Below are positions 1-8,235 of a stretch of 64,000 nt of DNA, piece by piece. Position numbers and translations under genes: made by a program. The DNA is from Massiliimalia sp050943535 (GTDB lineage: Bacteria; Bacillota; Clostridia; Oscillospirales; Ruminococcaceae). How positions within the stretch are numbered: the first letter of the stretch is position 1; each line of letters starts with the position of its first letter. Location: assembly GCA_050943535.1 (NCBI GenBank), contig JBMNPJ010000004.1, positions 223,298-287,297 of the forward strand, written 5' to 3'. Under the pieces are notes generated by a model. The model was given only the letters and a program-made list of their open reading frames with translations, searched no databases and was not told the DNA's origin.

Positions 1-126
1 AGGTTTGAACTAGGGGAATTTTGGTAAATTTGGGAAATCGAACATTAGCTAATCAATACAAATTCTAAGTTTAAATTTATGCATTTATACGATTTTTTAT
101 AATTTATTAAAAAACATGAAAACTTT

Positions 127-155
127 TTGACGTTTTAATTGTATTAATATATGAA
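127..155 (+). promoter_or_regulatory. possible promoter of the small peptide gene
   Basis: TTGACG at 127-132, 17-nt spacer, TATGAA at 150-155. A second -10-like TATAAT lies at 210-215 without a clear -35. Either could serve the peptide gene starting at 294. The surrounding 1-293 is AT-rich and shows no other gene. Confidence 0.35.
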
Positions 156-179
156 GACACATCAAAATCACGGTAAAGT

Positions 180-239
180 GGATCAATCATCTTTCCTTTG
201 TCTGCTCTCTATAATAATATATTTTTTCATGATTGATCC
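180..239. repeat. inverted repeat, 11-bp perfect arms
   Basis: Arms GGATCAATCAT (180-190) and ATGATTGATCC (229-239) are exact reverse complements separated by 38 nt that contain a TATAAT-like element (210-215). The arrangement would suit a dimeric or looping operator flanking a promoter, or an RNA stem in the leader. The function is inferred only. Confidence 0.5.
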
Positions 240-293
240 ATAGTTACTGTGATTGCAAATTTTTTAGTTCAAATAAAAAGGAGGAACTGGAGT

Positions 294-407
294 ATGGAAA
301 ATATGGAAAACAGAAATTTGATTCGCAGACTGATTGGAACCTGTTTAGCCGCATGGGGCATTTTCGCTCTGGTTTCTGTGATTATTGTTGTCTTGTTACT
401 GGGATAA
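294..407 (+). CDS. 37-residue single-pass membrane peptide
   Basis: A short open frame not recognised as any named family. AAAAGGAGG at about 276-284 lies at good distance before ATG 294, and a strong terminator follows 24 nt after the stop, so it looks like a real monocistronic gene. The peptide has a charged N-terminus (about residues 1-12, with Arg-Arg at 11-12) and then a hydrophobic stretch from about 13 to the C-terminal Gly, rich in Val, Ile and Leu, long enough for one membrane helix. This predicts an inner-membrane micropeptide with its N-terminus in the cytoplasm. A toxin-like or regulatory role is possible, but nothing in the sequence shows which. Confidence 0.55.
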   Translation: MENMENRNLIRRLIGTCLAAWGIFALVSVIIVVLLLG

Positions 408-430
408 TCTATTTTTAGAATATAGTTAAG

Positions 431-471
431 AAATCCGCCTGAGAATTTATGAATTCTCAGGCGGATTTTTG
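431..471 (+). terminator. rho-independent terminator, probably bidirectional
   Basis: Perfect 16-bp stem (432-447 with 452-467), 4-nt loop TATG, then TTTTT. It lies between the convergent peptide gene and yitT-like gene and probably serves both. Confidence 0.9.
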
Positions 472-478
472 CTTTAAA

Positions 479-1357
479 TTATTTTTTCTCTTTAATAGGT
501 TTAAATCCTTCGCCCATAATTTCATCCGTTTCGGTGACAAATACAAAGGCGTCTGGGTCAATTTCATGAACAATATTTTTGATTTCAGAATATTCGTGTT
601 TTTTTACCACACAAATGAGTACATCCAGATTTTGTCGGCTGTATCCGCCTTTTCCACTGAGGAGGGTAACACCTCGATCCAGATCCTGCTGAATTCTTTG
701 GCTGATTTCCTCATTTTTTAAAGAAATGACAACAATCTGACTTCCTTTTTCAATACCATAGATAATTGTGTCAATAATTTTGGTGCAGCAGTAAAGGGAA
801 ATGACCCCAAATAACACTGCTTCCAGTCCGCCGAAGACCGCAGCGGAAACTCCTAAGATAATGCAGTCAATGACCAGAAGCGCCCGGCCAATGGGCATGG
901 CTGGAAATTTTAACTGAAGCAGGTAGGACAAAATATCCGTTCCTGCAGTGGTAGAACCCCGCAAAAAGATGAGAGCCAATCCAATTCCCATAAAAATACC
1001 GCCAAATACAGAACCCAACAGTCGGTCACCCAGGTATTGAGGCACTAGGGGAGCGATGACAAAGTCCAAAATAACTGTACTGATAATTAAGGTTTTGATG
1101 GTTTTAATGGTAAGGCGTTTTCCCAGATATTTATAGGACAGAATCAACAGGGGAATGTTTAAAACAAAGGTCAAAATTCCCACTGGTAAAAAGGGCAGTG
1201 CATAATTGATCATCAAAGCGATACCAGACATGCCGCCCGGAGCAATTTGTGCCGGTTCTACAAAGCAGTGGATCCCCACTGCAAAGATGATAGATCCAAC
1301 AATATCATAAATCAGATCCAGCGTTAAAGTTTTCATTTTTTCTTTTTGTATCTTCAT
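479..1357 (-). CDS. YitT family membrane protein (DUF161/DUF2179)
   Basis: A 292-residue integral membrane protein of the YitT family, whose transport or sensing role is not established. The first roughly 200 residues are hydrophobic helices with Gly-rich turns (for example PGGMSGIAL near residue 42 and GSTTAGTDILS near 135, both typical of the family). The last roughly 80 residues form the soluble DUF2179 domain. Start ATG 1357 has an AAAGG site 10 nt upstream; M8 is a second possible start. The gene converges on the small peptide gene and shares its terminator. Family assignment is firm and function unknown. Confidence 0.85.
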   Translation of the reverse strand: MKIQKEKMKTLTLDLIYDIVGSIIFAVGIHCFVEPAQIAPGGMSGIALMINYALPFLPVGILTFVLNIPLLILSYKYLGKRLTIKTIKTLIISTVILDFVIAPLVPQYLGDRLLGSVFGGIFMGIGLALIFLRGSTTAGTDILSYLLQLKFPAMPIGRALLVIDCIILGVSAAVFGGLEAVLFGVISLYCCTKIIDTIIYGIEKGSQIVVISLKNEEISQRIQQDLDRGVTLLSGKGGYSRQNLDVLICVVKKHEYSEIKNIVHEIDPDAFVFVTETDEIMGEGFKPIKEKK

Positions 1358-1435
1358 AAAATTTAGCCTTTCTTTTATCTGATATTCAGATTTTTTCCAG
1401 TCATGCTATAAATTGTTTGACAGGCGCTAGAAAAT

Positions 1436-2719
1436 CTACGGTTTTGAGCGAGGAGGATTTTTGATCTTTTCCCAATAAGCTTTTGCTGCCTGTTCTGTTT
1501 TATTAAGACCGTATTCATAATAAACGGTTCCTACTAGATCATCCGGTAAATATTGTTGAACAACATAGTGATTTGGGTAATCATGAGGATACAGGTAATT
1601 TTGTCCTTTGTTTTCCTGTTCTGCACCATCAAAGTGTTTGTTTTGCAGACAGCGGGGAAATGTTCCGCCCTTTCCCTGACGGATGTCCTGGATAGCTCGG
1701 TTAATCCCCATATAAGCGCTGTTGGATTTGGGAGCTGTAGCCAGCAGTACCACTGCCTGAGCAAGAGGAATTCTGGCTTCCGGCAGTCCGAGCTGCAAAG
1801 CGCTGTCCACACAAGATTTAACAATGACTGCAGCCATGGGATATGCCATGCCAATATCTTCGGAAGCAATGACCAAAAGGCGCCGGCAGGGAGATAACAG
1901 ATCGCCGGCTTCCAGTAATCTGGCTAAATAGTGAAGCGCTGCGTTTTCATCAGATCCTCGAATGGATTTTTGTAAGGCAGAGATACAGTCATAATGTTCG
2001 TCGCCGTCCCGGTCATACCGCATATTGCTTCTCTGTGCCAGTTCTTGGGCAATGTTCAGCGTGATTTTTCGCTGATCAGGCGCAGTCATTTCTCCGGCAA
2101 GGGCACAAAGTTCTACGGTGTTTAATGATTTGCGCACATCGCCGCCGCAGTGTTCTGCAATATATTTGCATACCCCGTCTTCGATGGTGAACTGCAGCCC
2201 CATTTCCTCAGATAAAAAGTCAAAGGCTCGTTCTACTGCCCGCTGAATTTCAGAAGCAGTTACAGGCTTAAATTCAAATACCGTACTTCGGCTTAAAATT
2301 GCATTATAGATATAAAAATAAGGATTTTCTGTAGTGGATGCAATTAGAGTAATATCTCCATTTTCGATGTGTTCCAGCAAGGACTGCTGCTGTTTTTTGT
2401 TCAGGTATTGAATCTCATCTAAATACAGAAGGATTCCCTGATAACCTCCGATGGTGTTTACCTGTGCAATAATATCTTTAATATCTGCTGTAGATGCAGA
2501 AGTGCCGTTGAGTTTAAACAGTTTTTTGTGGGTTTTCCCTGCAATAATCCGGGCAACAGTGGTTTTTCCAACACCGGATGGACCATAAAAGATCATATTG
2601 GGGATATTTCCGCTTTCAATAATATTCCGAAGAATTTTTCCCTCTCCCAAAAGATGGGTTTGCCCCACCACTTCTGACAGTTCTTTTGGGCGGATTCGAT
2701 CCGCTAAAGGAGCGCTCAT
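1436..2719 (-). CDS. rarA: replication-associated recombination ATPase RarA/MgsA
   Basis: AAA+ ATPase of 427 residues acting at stalled replication forks, in the clamp-loader family. Walker A GPSGVGKT is at residues 45-52, Walker B LLYLDEIQ at 97-104, sensor-1 STTENP at 128-133 and the arginine-finger region ILSRS at 141-145, followed by lid and tetramerisation domains. I chose ATG 2719 (MSAPLADRIRP) because AAGGGGG lies 8 nt upstream and family homology begins there. The frame stays open 86 codons further up, but that stretch covers the promoter and is Cys/Phe-rich non-homologous sequence. A consensus promoter at 2844-2872 drives it; the gene appears monocistronic. Confidence 0.93.
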   Translation of the reverse strand: MSAPLADRIRPKELSEVVGQTHLLGEGKILRNIIESGNIPNMIFYGPSGVGKTTVARIIAGKTHKKLFKLNGTSASTADIKDIIAQVNTIGGYQGILLYLDEIQYLNKKQQQSLLEHIENGDITLIASTTENPYFYIYNAILSRSTVFEFKPVTASEIQRAVERAFDFLSEEMGLQFTIEDGVCKYIAEHCGGDVRKSLNTVELCALAGEMTAPDQRKITLNIAQELAQRSNMRYDRDGDEHYDCISALQKSIRGSDENAALHYLARLLEAGDLLSPCRRLLVIASEDIGMAYPMAAVIVKSCVDSALQLGLPEARIPLAQAVVLLATAPKSNSAYMGINRAIQDIRQGKGGTFPRCLQNKHFDGAEQENKGQNYLYPHDYPNHYVVQQYLPDDLVGTVYYEYGLNKTEQAAKAYWEKIKNPPRSKP

Positions 2720-2843
2720 ACAAGTTCCCCCTTGATGGTAACATAAAATAAACCGAATAAAATTTACTGGCAGGATAATACATGAAAAATTCTTTAGACA
2801 CAGTTTGCAAAATCGTCTGTCTGCCAGCTTTAATACCATGTTT

Positions 2844-2872
2844 ATTCTACTACAAATTTTACGCTGTGTCAA
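2844..2872 (-). promoter_or_regulatory. sigma-A promoter for rarA
   Basis: On the minus strand TTGACA (2872-2867), 17-nt spacer, TAGAAT (2849-2844), about 125 nt before the chosen rarA start. Its position inside the longer open frame argues against the upstream start. Confidence 0.75.
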
Positions 2873-2882
2873 AATGAGAGAC

Positions 2883-2911
2883 TTGCAAATAAAATATAAA
2901 TTTACTATAAT
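2883..2911 (+). promoter_or_regulatory. sigma-A promoter for the repeat lipoprotein gene
   Basis: TTGCAA (2883-2888), 17-nt spacer, TATAAT (2906-2911), 43 nt before ATG 2954. It is divergent from the rarA promoter. Confidence 0.8.
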
Positions 2912-2953
2912 AAAATGATAAGAAAAACTTTGTCGAAAAAAGGATTTTAAGTT

Positions 2954-3946
2954 ATGAAATATACTTTTTTTTGCCATAAAAATCCCCTGCGAGTGTTGCT
3001 TGGGAGCGTAATCGTCAGCTTATTTATGGTGTGCACAGTTTCCTGTACACTGCCGGAAGGACTGCAAAAACTGATTCCGGAACAAAGCGGTAGTGATAGT
3101 GGGGATTTTTCTGTAACCAGTGAAGAGGGCCCCAATGGATGGGAAGAGGACGAGCTGGGATTTCGTTATTTCTACAACGGTGCATATCTTCAGGGGCAGT
3201 GGGAAGAAATTGACGATAAATGGTATTACTTTGATGATTTGGGGTACATGAAGTTTGGATGGCTGGAATATAACGGAGCCTGGTATTTTTTAACGCAGGA
3301 CGGTTCTATGGCCACAGGTACCCTATCTATGAATGGACGGCGTTATGAGTTTAGTGACAACGGGGTATTGCTCACCACAACAGATGATATTCAGTGGGTA
3401 AAAGATAAAAACGGATGGCACTTGGAATTTGCAGATGGCGGCGTCCCTGCACCAGGATGGGGAAAATATAATAAAAAGTGGTATTATTTTACCGAAGACG
3501 GCCATTATACCACTGGCTGGTTGGAACTGGATGGCGCAACTTATTATTTGGATGAAGGGGGAGCCATGGCAGTAGGCTGGTATGACTTGGATGATGCCCG
3601 ATATTATTTTGACAATAATGGAGCGATGCAGACAGGTTGGATTAAACTTGGAGATAAGTTTTACTATCTGGGTGAGTCTGGGGTCATGCAGACAGGCTGG
3701 CTCCAGCAGGGTGGCAGTTGGTTCTATCTGGATCCAGAAACAGGTTTGATGCAGACTGGCTGGCTGGAACTGAAAGAAGGCTGGTTTTATTTAGATCCTG
3801 TTAGCGGAGCGATGCACACAGGCTGGCTACAGTTAGACAATAACTGGTTCTACCTAAATCCGGAAGGTGCCATGATTACCGGAGAAGCTCAAATTGACGG
3901 CACGACTTATACCTTTAATGAAAACGGTGTGCTGGTTACCGGTTAA
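2954..3946 (+). CDS. lipoprotein with cell-wall-binding repeats
   Basis: A 330-residue exported protein. Residues 1-31 form a lipoprotein signal peptide (basic N-region, hydrophobic core, lipobox ending at Cys31 in TVSC). After an acidic Ser/Gly linker, about ten copies of a roughly 20-residue aromatic repeat (pattern GWL...-W-YYL-...-GAM-TGW) fill residues 55-330. This is the choline/cell-wall-binding type 1 repeat, which forms a beta-solenoid that binds wall polymers. No catalytic domain is present, so it is probably a surface adhesin or wall-attached scaffold. AAAGGA precedes ATG at 10 nt. Near the middle one repeat is degenerate (around residues 125-160). Confidence 0.85.
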   Translation: MKYTFFCHKNPLRVLLGSVIVSLFMVCTVSCTLPEGLQKLIPEQSGSDSGDFSVTSEEGPNGWEEDELGFRYFYNGAYLQGQWEEIDDKWYYFDDLGYMKFGWLEYNGAWYFLTQDGSMATGTLSMNGRRYEFSDNGVLLTTTDDIQWVKDKNGWHLEFADGGVPAPGWGKYNKKWYYFTEDGHYTTGWLELDGATYYLDEGGAMAVGWYDLDDARYYFDNNGAMQTGWIKLGDKFYYLGESGVMQTGWLQQGGSWFYLDPETGLMQTGWLELKEGWFYLDPVSGAMHTGWLQLDNNWFYLNPEGAMITGEAQIDGTTYTFNENGVLVTG

Positions 3947-4018
3947 ATTTAAGGCACACTGTACAATTCACGGTATGTGCTTCGGGCGGTGCCGCCTTAA
4001 AAAATAATAGAAAGCAAA

Positions 4019-4083
4019 AGGTTGCTGTAAAATAATCCAGTGGGATATCCAAACTGGAAAATTTAAAACAGCAATCTTTTTAT
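4019..4083. terminator. hairpin terminator between convergent genes
   Basis: TTGCTGT (4022-4028) pairs with ACAGCAA (4068-4074), with an inner CCAG/CTGG stem and T-runs on both sides. It separates the lipoprotein gene from the convergent ttcA-like gene. Confidence 0.6.
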
Positions 4084-4106
4084 TGTAGTAAATGATTGAA
4101 AATTTT

Positions 4107-4856
4107 TTAGTCCAAATGTTTTTTTGCTTTTTCTTTATCAGAATATCCCCATCCGTCTAAATTTGCCCGGCGCATAGCCCCAAACAGACGGAAGGTAAAT
4201 CCTGGGTCATCTTTTTCTCGATCCCGCAGAAATTCTTTGGTTTTTTCCCGGGAAGTGGTTCCGTCCGCAGGACATTTTGATTTGATAATTGGCAGCTCGT
4301 TTTTGAGAGCGGCTTTTCGAACTTCCCGTTCCGGAGCAAATACCAAAGGACGAATCATCCATAAATCCCGTTTAGACAGATAGCTTTTGGGGGCAAAACA
4401 TCCTAAACGCCCTTCGATGAAAAGATTCATCACAAAGGTTTCTACAGCGTCATCATAATGATGTCCCAACGCAATTTTATTACAGCCGAATTTTTTGGCT
4501 GCTTCATGCAGTGCGCCTCTCCGCATTTTTGCGCACAGGCTGCAGGGGTTTGTTTCTTTTCGGATATCAAATACAATTTCCCCAATATGAGTCCGTTCTA
4601 CATAATAGGGCACACCCATTTCCTCACACATGCGGGCAATGGGGGAATAGTCTGTTTCCTGCCCGCCAAAGCAGGGATCCAGGGTAATTGCAACAACGTC
4701 ATAATCGATCCCGATAAATCGCTTGAGCATGACCAACCCCCGAAGAAGTACTACGGAATCTTTTCCGCCGGAAACGCCCACAGCGATTTTATCTCCATCT
4801 TGAATCAGATCAAAAGTGTGAATGGCTTTGCGCATATATCCAAGTATTTTTTGCAT
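4107..4856 (-). CDS. TtcA-family tRNA 2-thiolation enzyme
   Basis: A 249-residue PP-loop ATPase expected to adenylate and thiolate a tRNA base (2-thiocytidine at position 32 in the best-studied TtcA). PP-loop SGGKDS is at residues 29-34. Cys105 and Cys108 (PCSLC) plus Cys195 (SKCPADGT) are the three conserved cysteines that bind a [4Fe-4S] cluster in this family, and GHHYDD at 131-136 is also typical. The exact tRNA target in Clostridia is less certain, so no symbol is given. Promoter-like elements lie at 4893-4922, and an AAAGGAAAG site precedes the start. Confidence 0.85.
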   Translation of the reverse strand: MQKILGYMRKAIHTFDLIQDGDKIAVGVSGGKDSVVLLRGLVMLKRFIGIDYDVVAITLDPCFGGQETDYSPIARMCEEMGVPYYVERTHIGEIVFDIRKETNPCSLCAKMRRGALHEAAKKFGCNKIALGHHYDDAVETFVMNLFIEGRLGCFAPKSYLSKRDLWMIRPLVFAPEREVRKAALKNELPIIKSKCPADGTTSREKTKEFLRDREKDDPGFTFRLFGAMRRANLDGWGYSDKEKAKKHLD

Positions 4857-4892
4857 TCTGTTTTCATCTTTCCTTTTAAAATTTTTATCCTT

Positions 4893-4922
4893 AGTATATC
4901 ATATTTGAAGATTATTGCGCAA
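4893..4922 (-). promoter_or_regulatory. probable promoter of the ttcA-like gene
   Basis: Minus strand TTGCGC (4922-4917), 18-nt spacer, TATACT (4898-4893), about 36 nt before the start at 4856. Confidence 0.55.
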
Positions 4923-4975
4923 CCGCAATTATCATGATGTACAAGAAAATTTTCAGAGTGTTTCAACAAATGGGA

Positions 4976-5665
4976 TCATCCGTTGACAAATCGATTTTTT
5001 AGTTTTTCCAGTGCCTTTTTTTCGATGCGGGATACATACGACCGTGAAATATCCAACAGTTTTGCAATTTCTCTTTGGGTTAATGGTTTGCTTCCGTTTA
5101 ACCCATAGCGCATAGAGATAATTTGAGCTTCACGGCCAGTTAATTCGGAACGGATGTATTTTCTAAGTTGTTCGCTTTTTAGTTTTAAGTCGATGTTGTC
5201 GATTAAGTCAATGTCATCAGATACTACATCCATCAGTGTCAGTGTGTTTCCATCTTTATCTGACTCAATGGGTTCATTGATGCTGACATCAGAAGCTGTT
5301 TTTTTCAGATTTCGAAAATGCATAAGAATTTCATTTTCAATACATCTGGCTCCATAGGTGGAAAATCGTACCTTTTTATCGTAGGTGAACGTATCTACGG
5401 CTTTAATCAGACCGATGGTTCCAATAGAAATTAAGTCATCCTGATCGTTGGTGATGGAATAGTATTTTTTGGCGATATGGGCTACAAGACGAAGATTGTG
5501 TTCGATTAACTCATTTTTTGCATTTTGATCTCCTTGAGCCAATCGCTCAAAACATTCCCTTTCCTGAGCGGCGCTGAATGGTTTTGGGAAAATATGATTT
5601 CCTTCCACATGAAGGGCTAAAAATAATAATTTAGAAAGTATGGTAGAAATTAATTCGGTAAACAA
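4976..5665 (-). CDS. sigK: sporulation sigma factor SigK (pro-sigma-K)
   Basis: Late mother-cell sigma factor of 229 residues (B. subtilis pro-SigK is 241). It has the hydrophobic N-terminal pro-sequence (about residues 1-18, Leu/Ile-rich), region 2 with IEHNLRLVAHIAKKY and DLISIGTIGLIKAVDTF, and region 4 with the helix-turn-helix LTQREIAKLLDISRSYVSRIEKKAL near the C-terminus. The gene is continuous, so no skin-type element splits it. TTG 5665 is preferred because GAGGTGA lies 5 nt upstream. An in-frame GTG at 5674 overlaps that Shine-Dalgarno site and would add three residues. It supports a spore-forming host. Confidence 0.92.
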   Translation of the reverse strand: MFTELISTILSKLLFLALHVEGNHIFPKPFSAAQERECFERLAQGDQNAKNELIEHNLRLVAHIAKKYYSITNDQDDLISIGTIGLIKAVDTFTYDKKVRFSTYGARCIENEILMHFRNLKKTASDVSINEPIESDKDGNTLTLMDVVSDDIDLIDNIDLKLKSEQLRKYIRSELTGREAQIISMRYGLNGSKPLTQREIAKLLDISRSYVSRIEKKALEKLKNRFVNG

Positions 5666-5730
5666 GTTAATCACCTCATAAGATGGTATGAAAAAAACAG
5701 AAAAAATTTGCCTGTACTCAATAATTTTCC

Positions 5731-5776
5731 ATGAAAAATAAGAAAGTGCCGCAGGATATGTCCTGCGGCACTTTCT
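5731..5776 (-). terminator. terminator of the barrel-domain protein gene
   Basis: Perfect 16-bp stem (5741-5756 with 5761-5776), 4-nt loop; on the minus strand it is followed by TTATTTTT. It sits just after the stop at 5789 and insulates sigK. Confidence 0.9.
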
Positions 5777-5788
5777 AAAGATAGAGTT

Positions 5789-7198
5789 CTATCTGGTTTT
5801 TTTATGGATTTCTTCTTCGCTTGGATCATCCGCATGTTGGAAATAGTGTTTTGACCGCTGAATAACATGGAATTTTACCAAGATAATGGAAATTACTAAG
5901 GTAACCCCTAAGGCAATTAACAGAATATAAAGAGCCTTTGAAATCCAGTCAAGAGGATCTTCCTCTTCAATGACGACATTTTGATTGTTTTTAACAATGG
6001 TGTTTTTTAAGGGATAGTCCATAATATAAGGAGATCCCTGTTTTTTGACAGATACTAAGGCGAGAATTGCATTTTCTGTAGCGAGCACATCACTGGATTC
6101 CTCCAGGTATTCTGTGAATCCGCTGTCGATGTTGATGAAGTCTTGTAAAATTTGTACCAGGTTCTTTCCGTTTTTGATAAAGCGAGTATCTTTTACAGAA
6201 AGTTCCAGACTGTTTAGTGCGGTGATCACTTTAGAGACAGCTACACAAGATTTCTTTCCGGAATCATCCAGAAAAAATCCATCTGAAAGCTGCTGTGATG
6301 CTAAAAATGCAATTCCTTGGTTAATAGCCTGTGCGATATTTTCTTCGTCTTTATAAGGTGACAGAGCAGTTAAAGCCAATCCTGTTTGGATGACGCTGCT
6401 TTGTCCGGATTGATAGCTGTAAAATCCGCCATCTGGATTTTGGAAAGACAGCAGTAAATTTTTTAAATTAGCTCGGCTGTTTTTCATGACTTCCTGTACT
6501 TCATAGGGATTAGAATCAATTGCCAGCAGAGCGTAGGCCACAGAATACAAATCTTTGGAGTCATATTCTGGGTAAGCTGCCAAACGGTCAATTAAATCTT
6601 TTCCCAGTACATTTCTGGCGTTGTATCCACTGAAAGTCACATTTAAAATATCATAGGACAATTCGATAATATCATCATAATCTTTTTTGAGGGAAACATC
6701 AGTAATGTATTGGTTTAAATTTTTTGACACTGCTGATTTTCCGGCAGTACCCATACACAAAAAGTACAGACTTCCTTGTTCGGAGTTAACCCAGTCACAG
6801 GCAAGGGATAAAGTAACTGCCAAGTCTTCATTCCACAGGTCATTGCCGAACTCTGCCGGCAGGGAAGAAGAGTCCATACTCAGAGAACTGGTTTGTGAAG
6901 ATTCGGATGTATCTTCATCCGTTTGGGAAGAAGTTTCTGAATCCTCTGAAGTATCTTCACTTTCAGAAGATGAAACAGGGTCATTTTCCTCATTTGGAGA
7001 GGAAGAAACAGGATCCTCAGTAGGAGTGCTTTCCAAAGGAGTAGAATCTTCTGGGATCTGCGGTTCTGACGCAGTAGGAGGGCTAAGCTGGGCAGGATCG
7101 TTGCCAGGATCGGATGGAGCAGCCCAAACCATAGTATTTCCAGCAAGAACCAGAGCGGCGATGAAGCTGATCAATTGTTTTATTCGATCCGATTTCAT
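5789..7198 (-). CDS. surface protein with prenyltransferase/terpenoid-cyclase-like alpha/alpha barrel and C-terminal anchor
   Basis: 469 residues. An N-terminal signal peptide (about 1-27, ending near AWA in MVWAAPS) is followed by a Ser/Glu/Asp/Thr/Pro-rich linker (about 28-115). The helical domain (about 120-390) carries repeats such as NPDGGFYSYQSGQSSVIQTG and ALTAL, the style of squalene-cyclase/prenyltransferase and transcobalamin-type barrels. A transmembrane helix (about 420-443) and a short charged cytoplasmic tail end the protein. No DDXD or DXDD cyclase motif is evident, so binding rather than cyclisation seems more likely. In related bacteria such barrels often occur beside DUF4430 domains; none is present here. 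Its own promoter and terminator make it monocistronic. The ligand is unknown. Confidence 0.75.
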   Translation of the reverse strand: MKSDRIKQLISFIAALVLAGNTMVWAAPSDPGNDPAQLSPPTASEPQIPEDSTPLESTPTEDPVSSSPNEENDPVSSSESEDTSEDSETSSQTDEDTSESSQTSSLSMDSSSLPAEFGNDLWNEDLAVTLSLACDWVNSEQGSLYFLCMGTAGKSAVSKNLNQYITDVSLKKDYDDIIELSYDILNVTFSGYNARNVLGKDLIDRLAAYPEYDSKDLYSVAYALLAIDSNPYEVQEVMKNSRANLKNLLLSFQNPDGGFYSYQSGQSSVIQTGLALTALSPYKDEENIAQAINQGIAFLASQQLSDGFFLDDSGKKSCVAVSKVITALNSLELSVKDTRFIKNGKNLVQILQDFINIDSGFTEYLEESSDVLATENAILALVSVKKQGSPYIMDYPLKNTIVKNNQNVVIEEEDPLDWISKALYILLIALGVTLVISIILVKFHVIQRSKHYFQHADDPSEEEIHKKTR

Positions 7199-7231
7199 AA
7201 CAATCCTCTTTTCTGTAAATATGGTAACAAT

Positions 7232-7250
7232 GGGACATTTTATTTGTCCC
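7232..7250. repeat. small palindrome in the leader of the barrel-protein gene
   Basis: GGGACA (7232-7237) and TGTCCC (7245-7250) are perfect 6-bp arms around a 7-nt AT-rich centre, located between the predicted -10 and the start codon. It could be an operator or a short RNA hairpin. Confidence 0.35.
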
Positions 7251-7257
7251 TATTGTT

Positions 7258-7286
7258 AGTATACCGAAAAAATGACATAAAGTCCA
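7258..7286 (-). promoter_or_regulatory. probable promoter of the barrel-protein gene
   Basis: Minus strand TGGACT (7286-7281), 17-nt spacer, TATACT (7263-7258), about 60 nt before the start at 7198. Confidence 0.55.
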
Positions 7287-7336
7287 TAAAACAAACAGAG
7301 AATTTTAAGGTGAATTTTATGGCGTTTTTCTGTGTT

Positions 7337-8071
7337 TTAGATGGTCATGCCGCCGTCTACGGCAATGATCTGTCCTGTGATAAAGTTTGACTGTTCAGAG
7401 GCTAAAAACAGGGCAAGTCCGGCAATGTCCATTCCGGTTCCAATCGTTCCTAAAGGGGTTTCTTCTTTTAAAGCGGCGATGGTGTCCTGAGATAGAGCGG
7501 CGTTCATCTGCGTGTCAATTACACCGGGCGCGATACAGTTTACATGAATATGAGATGGTCCCACTTCTTTTGCCAGTGCTTTGGTCATACCAATTACTGC
7601 TGCTTTTGCCGCAGAATAATGCACTTCACAGGAAGCCCCGGTAATTCCCCACATGGAAGCGATGTTGATGATTTTTCCCTGCTGTCTTCGAATCATAGCG
7701 GGAAGAACAGCCTGTGTACAGAGAAATACACCTTTTACATCAACGCCAAACATTCTGTCCCAATCCTGATCCGTCAGATCGGTAAACAGTTTTTGCTGTG
7801 CAATGCCGGCATTGTTGATGAGTACATCCACTTCTCCAAAATGATTTTCAATCTGAGCAAGCATATGATTGACTTCCAGACGATTTTCCACGTCGGCGTG
7901 AACAGCCATAGCGGAATATCCCTGTTCCCTCAGTTGTTGCTCCAGTGCAAGTGCTTCTGTGCGTGAAAATAAGTAATTGATCGCTACCTGATACCCCTGT
8001 TTTGCAAATGCAGTTGCCAGATCTTTTCCAATGCCTCGGGAAGCACCGGTAACGAGTACGGTTTTTGCCAT
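7337..8071 (-). CDS. short-chain dehydrogenase/reductase (FabG/YmfI-like)
   Basis: 244-residue SDR. Nucleotide-binding TGASRGIG is at 8-15, NNAG at 86-89, and the catalytic Ser139, Tyr152 and Lys156 (YSAAK) are all present; the C-terminus has the usual ITGQIIAVDGGM. The likely activity is NAD(P)H-dependent ketone reduction. Closest families by feel are 3-oxoacyl-ACP reductase FabG and the EF-P 5-aminopentanone reductase YmfI. No fatty-acid genes are nearby, which favours the second or another role. ATG 8071 has AAGGAGAG 8 nt upstream; an upstream extension of the frame has no homology and overlaps the promoter. Confidence 0.8.
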   Translation of the reverse strand: MAKTVLVTGASRGIGKDLATAFAKQGYQVAINYLFSRTEALALEQQLREQGYSAMAVHADVENRLEVNHMLAQIENHFGEVDVLINNAGIAQQKLFTDLTDQDWDRMFGVDVKGVFLCTQAVLPAMIRRQQGKIINIASMWGITGASCEVHYSAAKAAVIGMTKALAKEVGPSHIHVNCIAPGVIDTQMNAALSQDTIAALKEETPLGTIGTGMDIAGLALFLASEQSNFITGQIIAVDGGMTI

Positions 8072-8134
8072 ATCATTCTCTCCTTGTTTGGATTTTATAG
8101 AATACTGTATTTTCGTACAAACAAACCATTCCTT

Positions 8135-8163
8135 AGTATACCACGGGGGATTTTTGTCTGCAA
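8135..8163 (-). promoter_or_regulatory. sigma-A promoter for the SDR gene
   Basis: Minus strand TTGCAG (8163-8158), 17-nt spacer, TATACT (8140-8135), about 64 nt before the start at 8071. Confidence 0.7.
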
Positions 8164-8207
8164 GGAGAAAAAAGAAGTACCGCAAAAGTTGTTTGGTGCG
8201 GTACTTC
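8162..8207 (-). terminator. terminator ending the metG-to-flavin-reductase block
   Basis: GAAGTACCGC (8174-8183) pairs with GCGGTACTTC (8198-8207); on the minus strand a run of six or more T follows. It is the first good terminator on this strand downstream of metH and the flavin reductase. Confidence 0.85.
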
Positions 8208-8235
8208 ATAGAAAAGTGTCAGGATAAAACTTTCT

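Noticed and set aside
2720..2977. N-terminal extension of RarA by 86 codons
   Set aside because: It contains the promoter of rarA, lies outside family homology and has no Shine-Dalgarno site, while ATG 2719 has a good one.
5671..5700. CATACCAT as a sigma-E/sigma-K-type -10 before sigK
   Set aside because: Transcription would begin inside the ribosome site, leaving no room for initiation, and no matching -35 was found.
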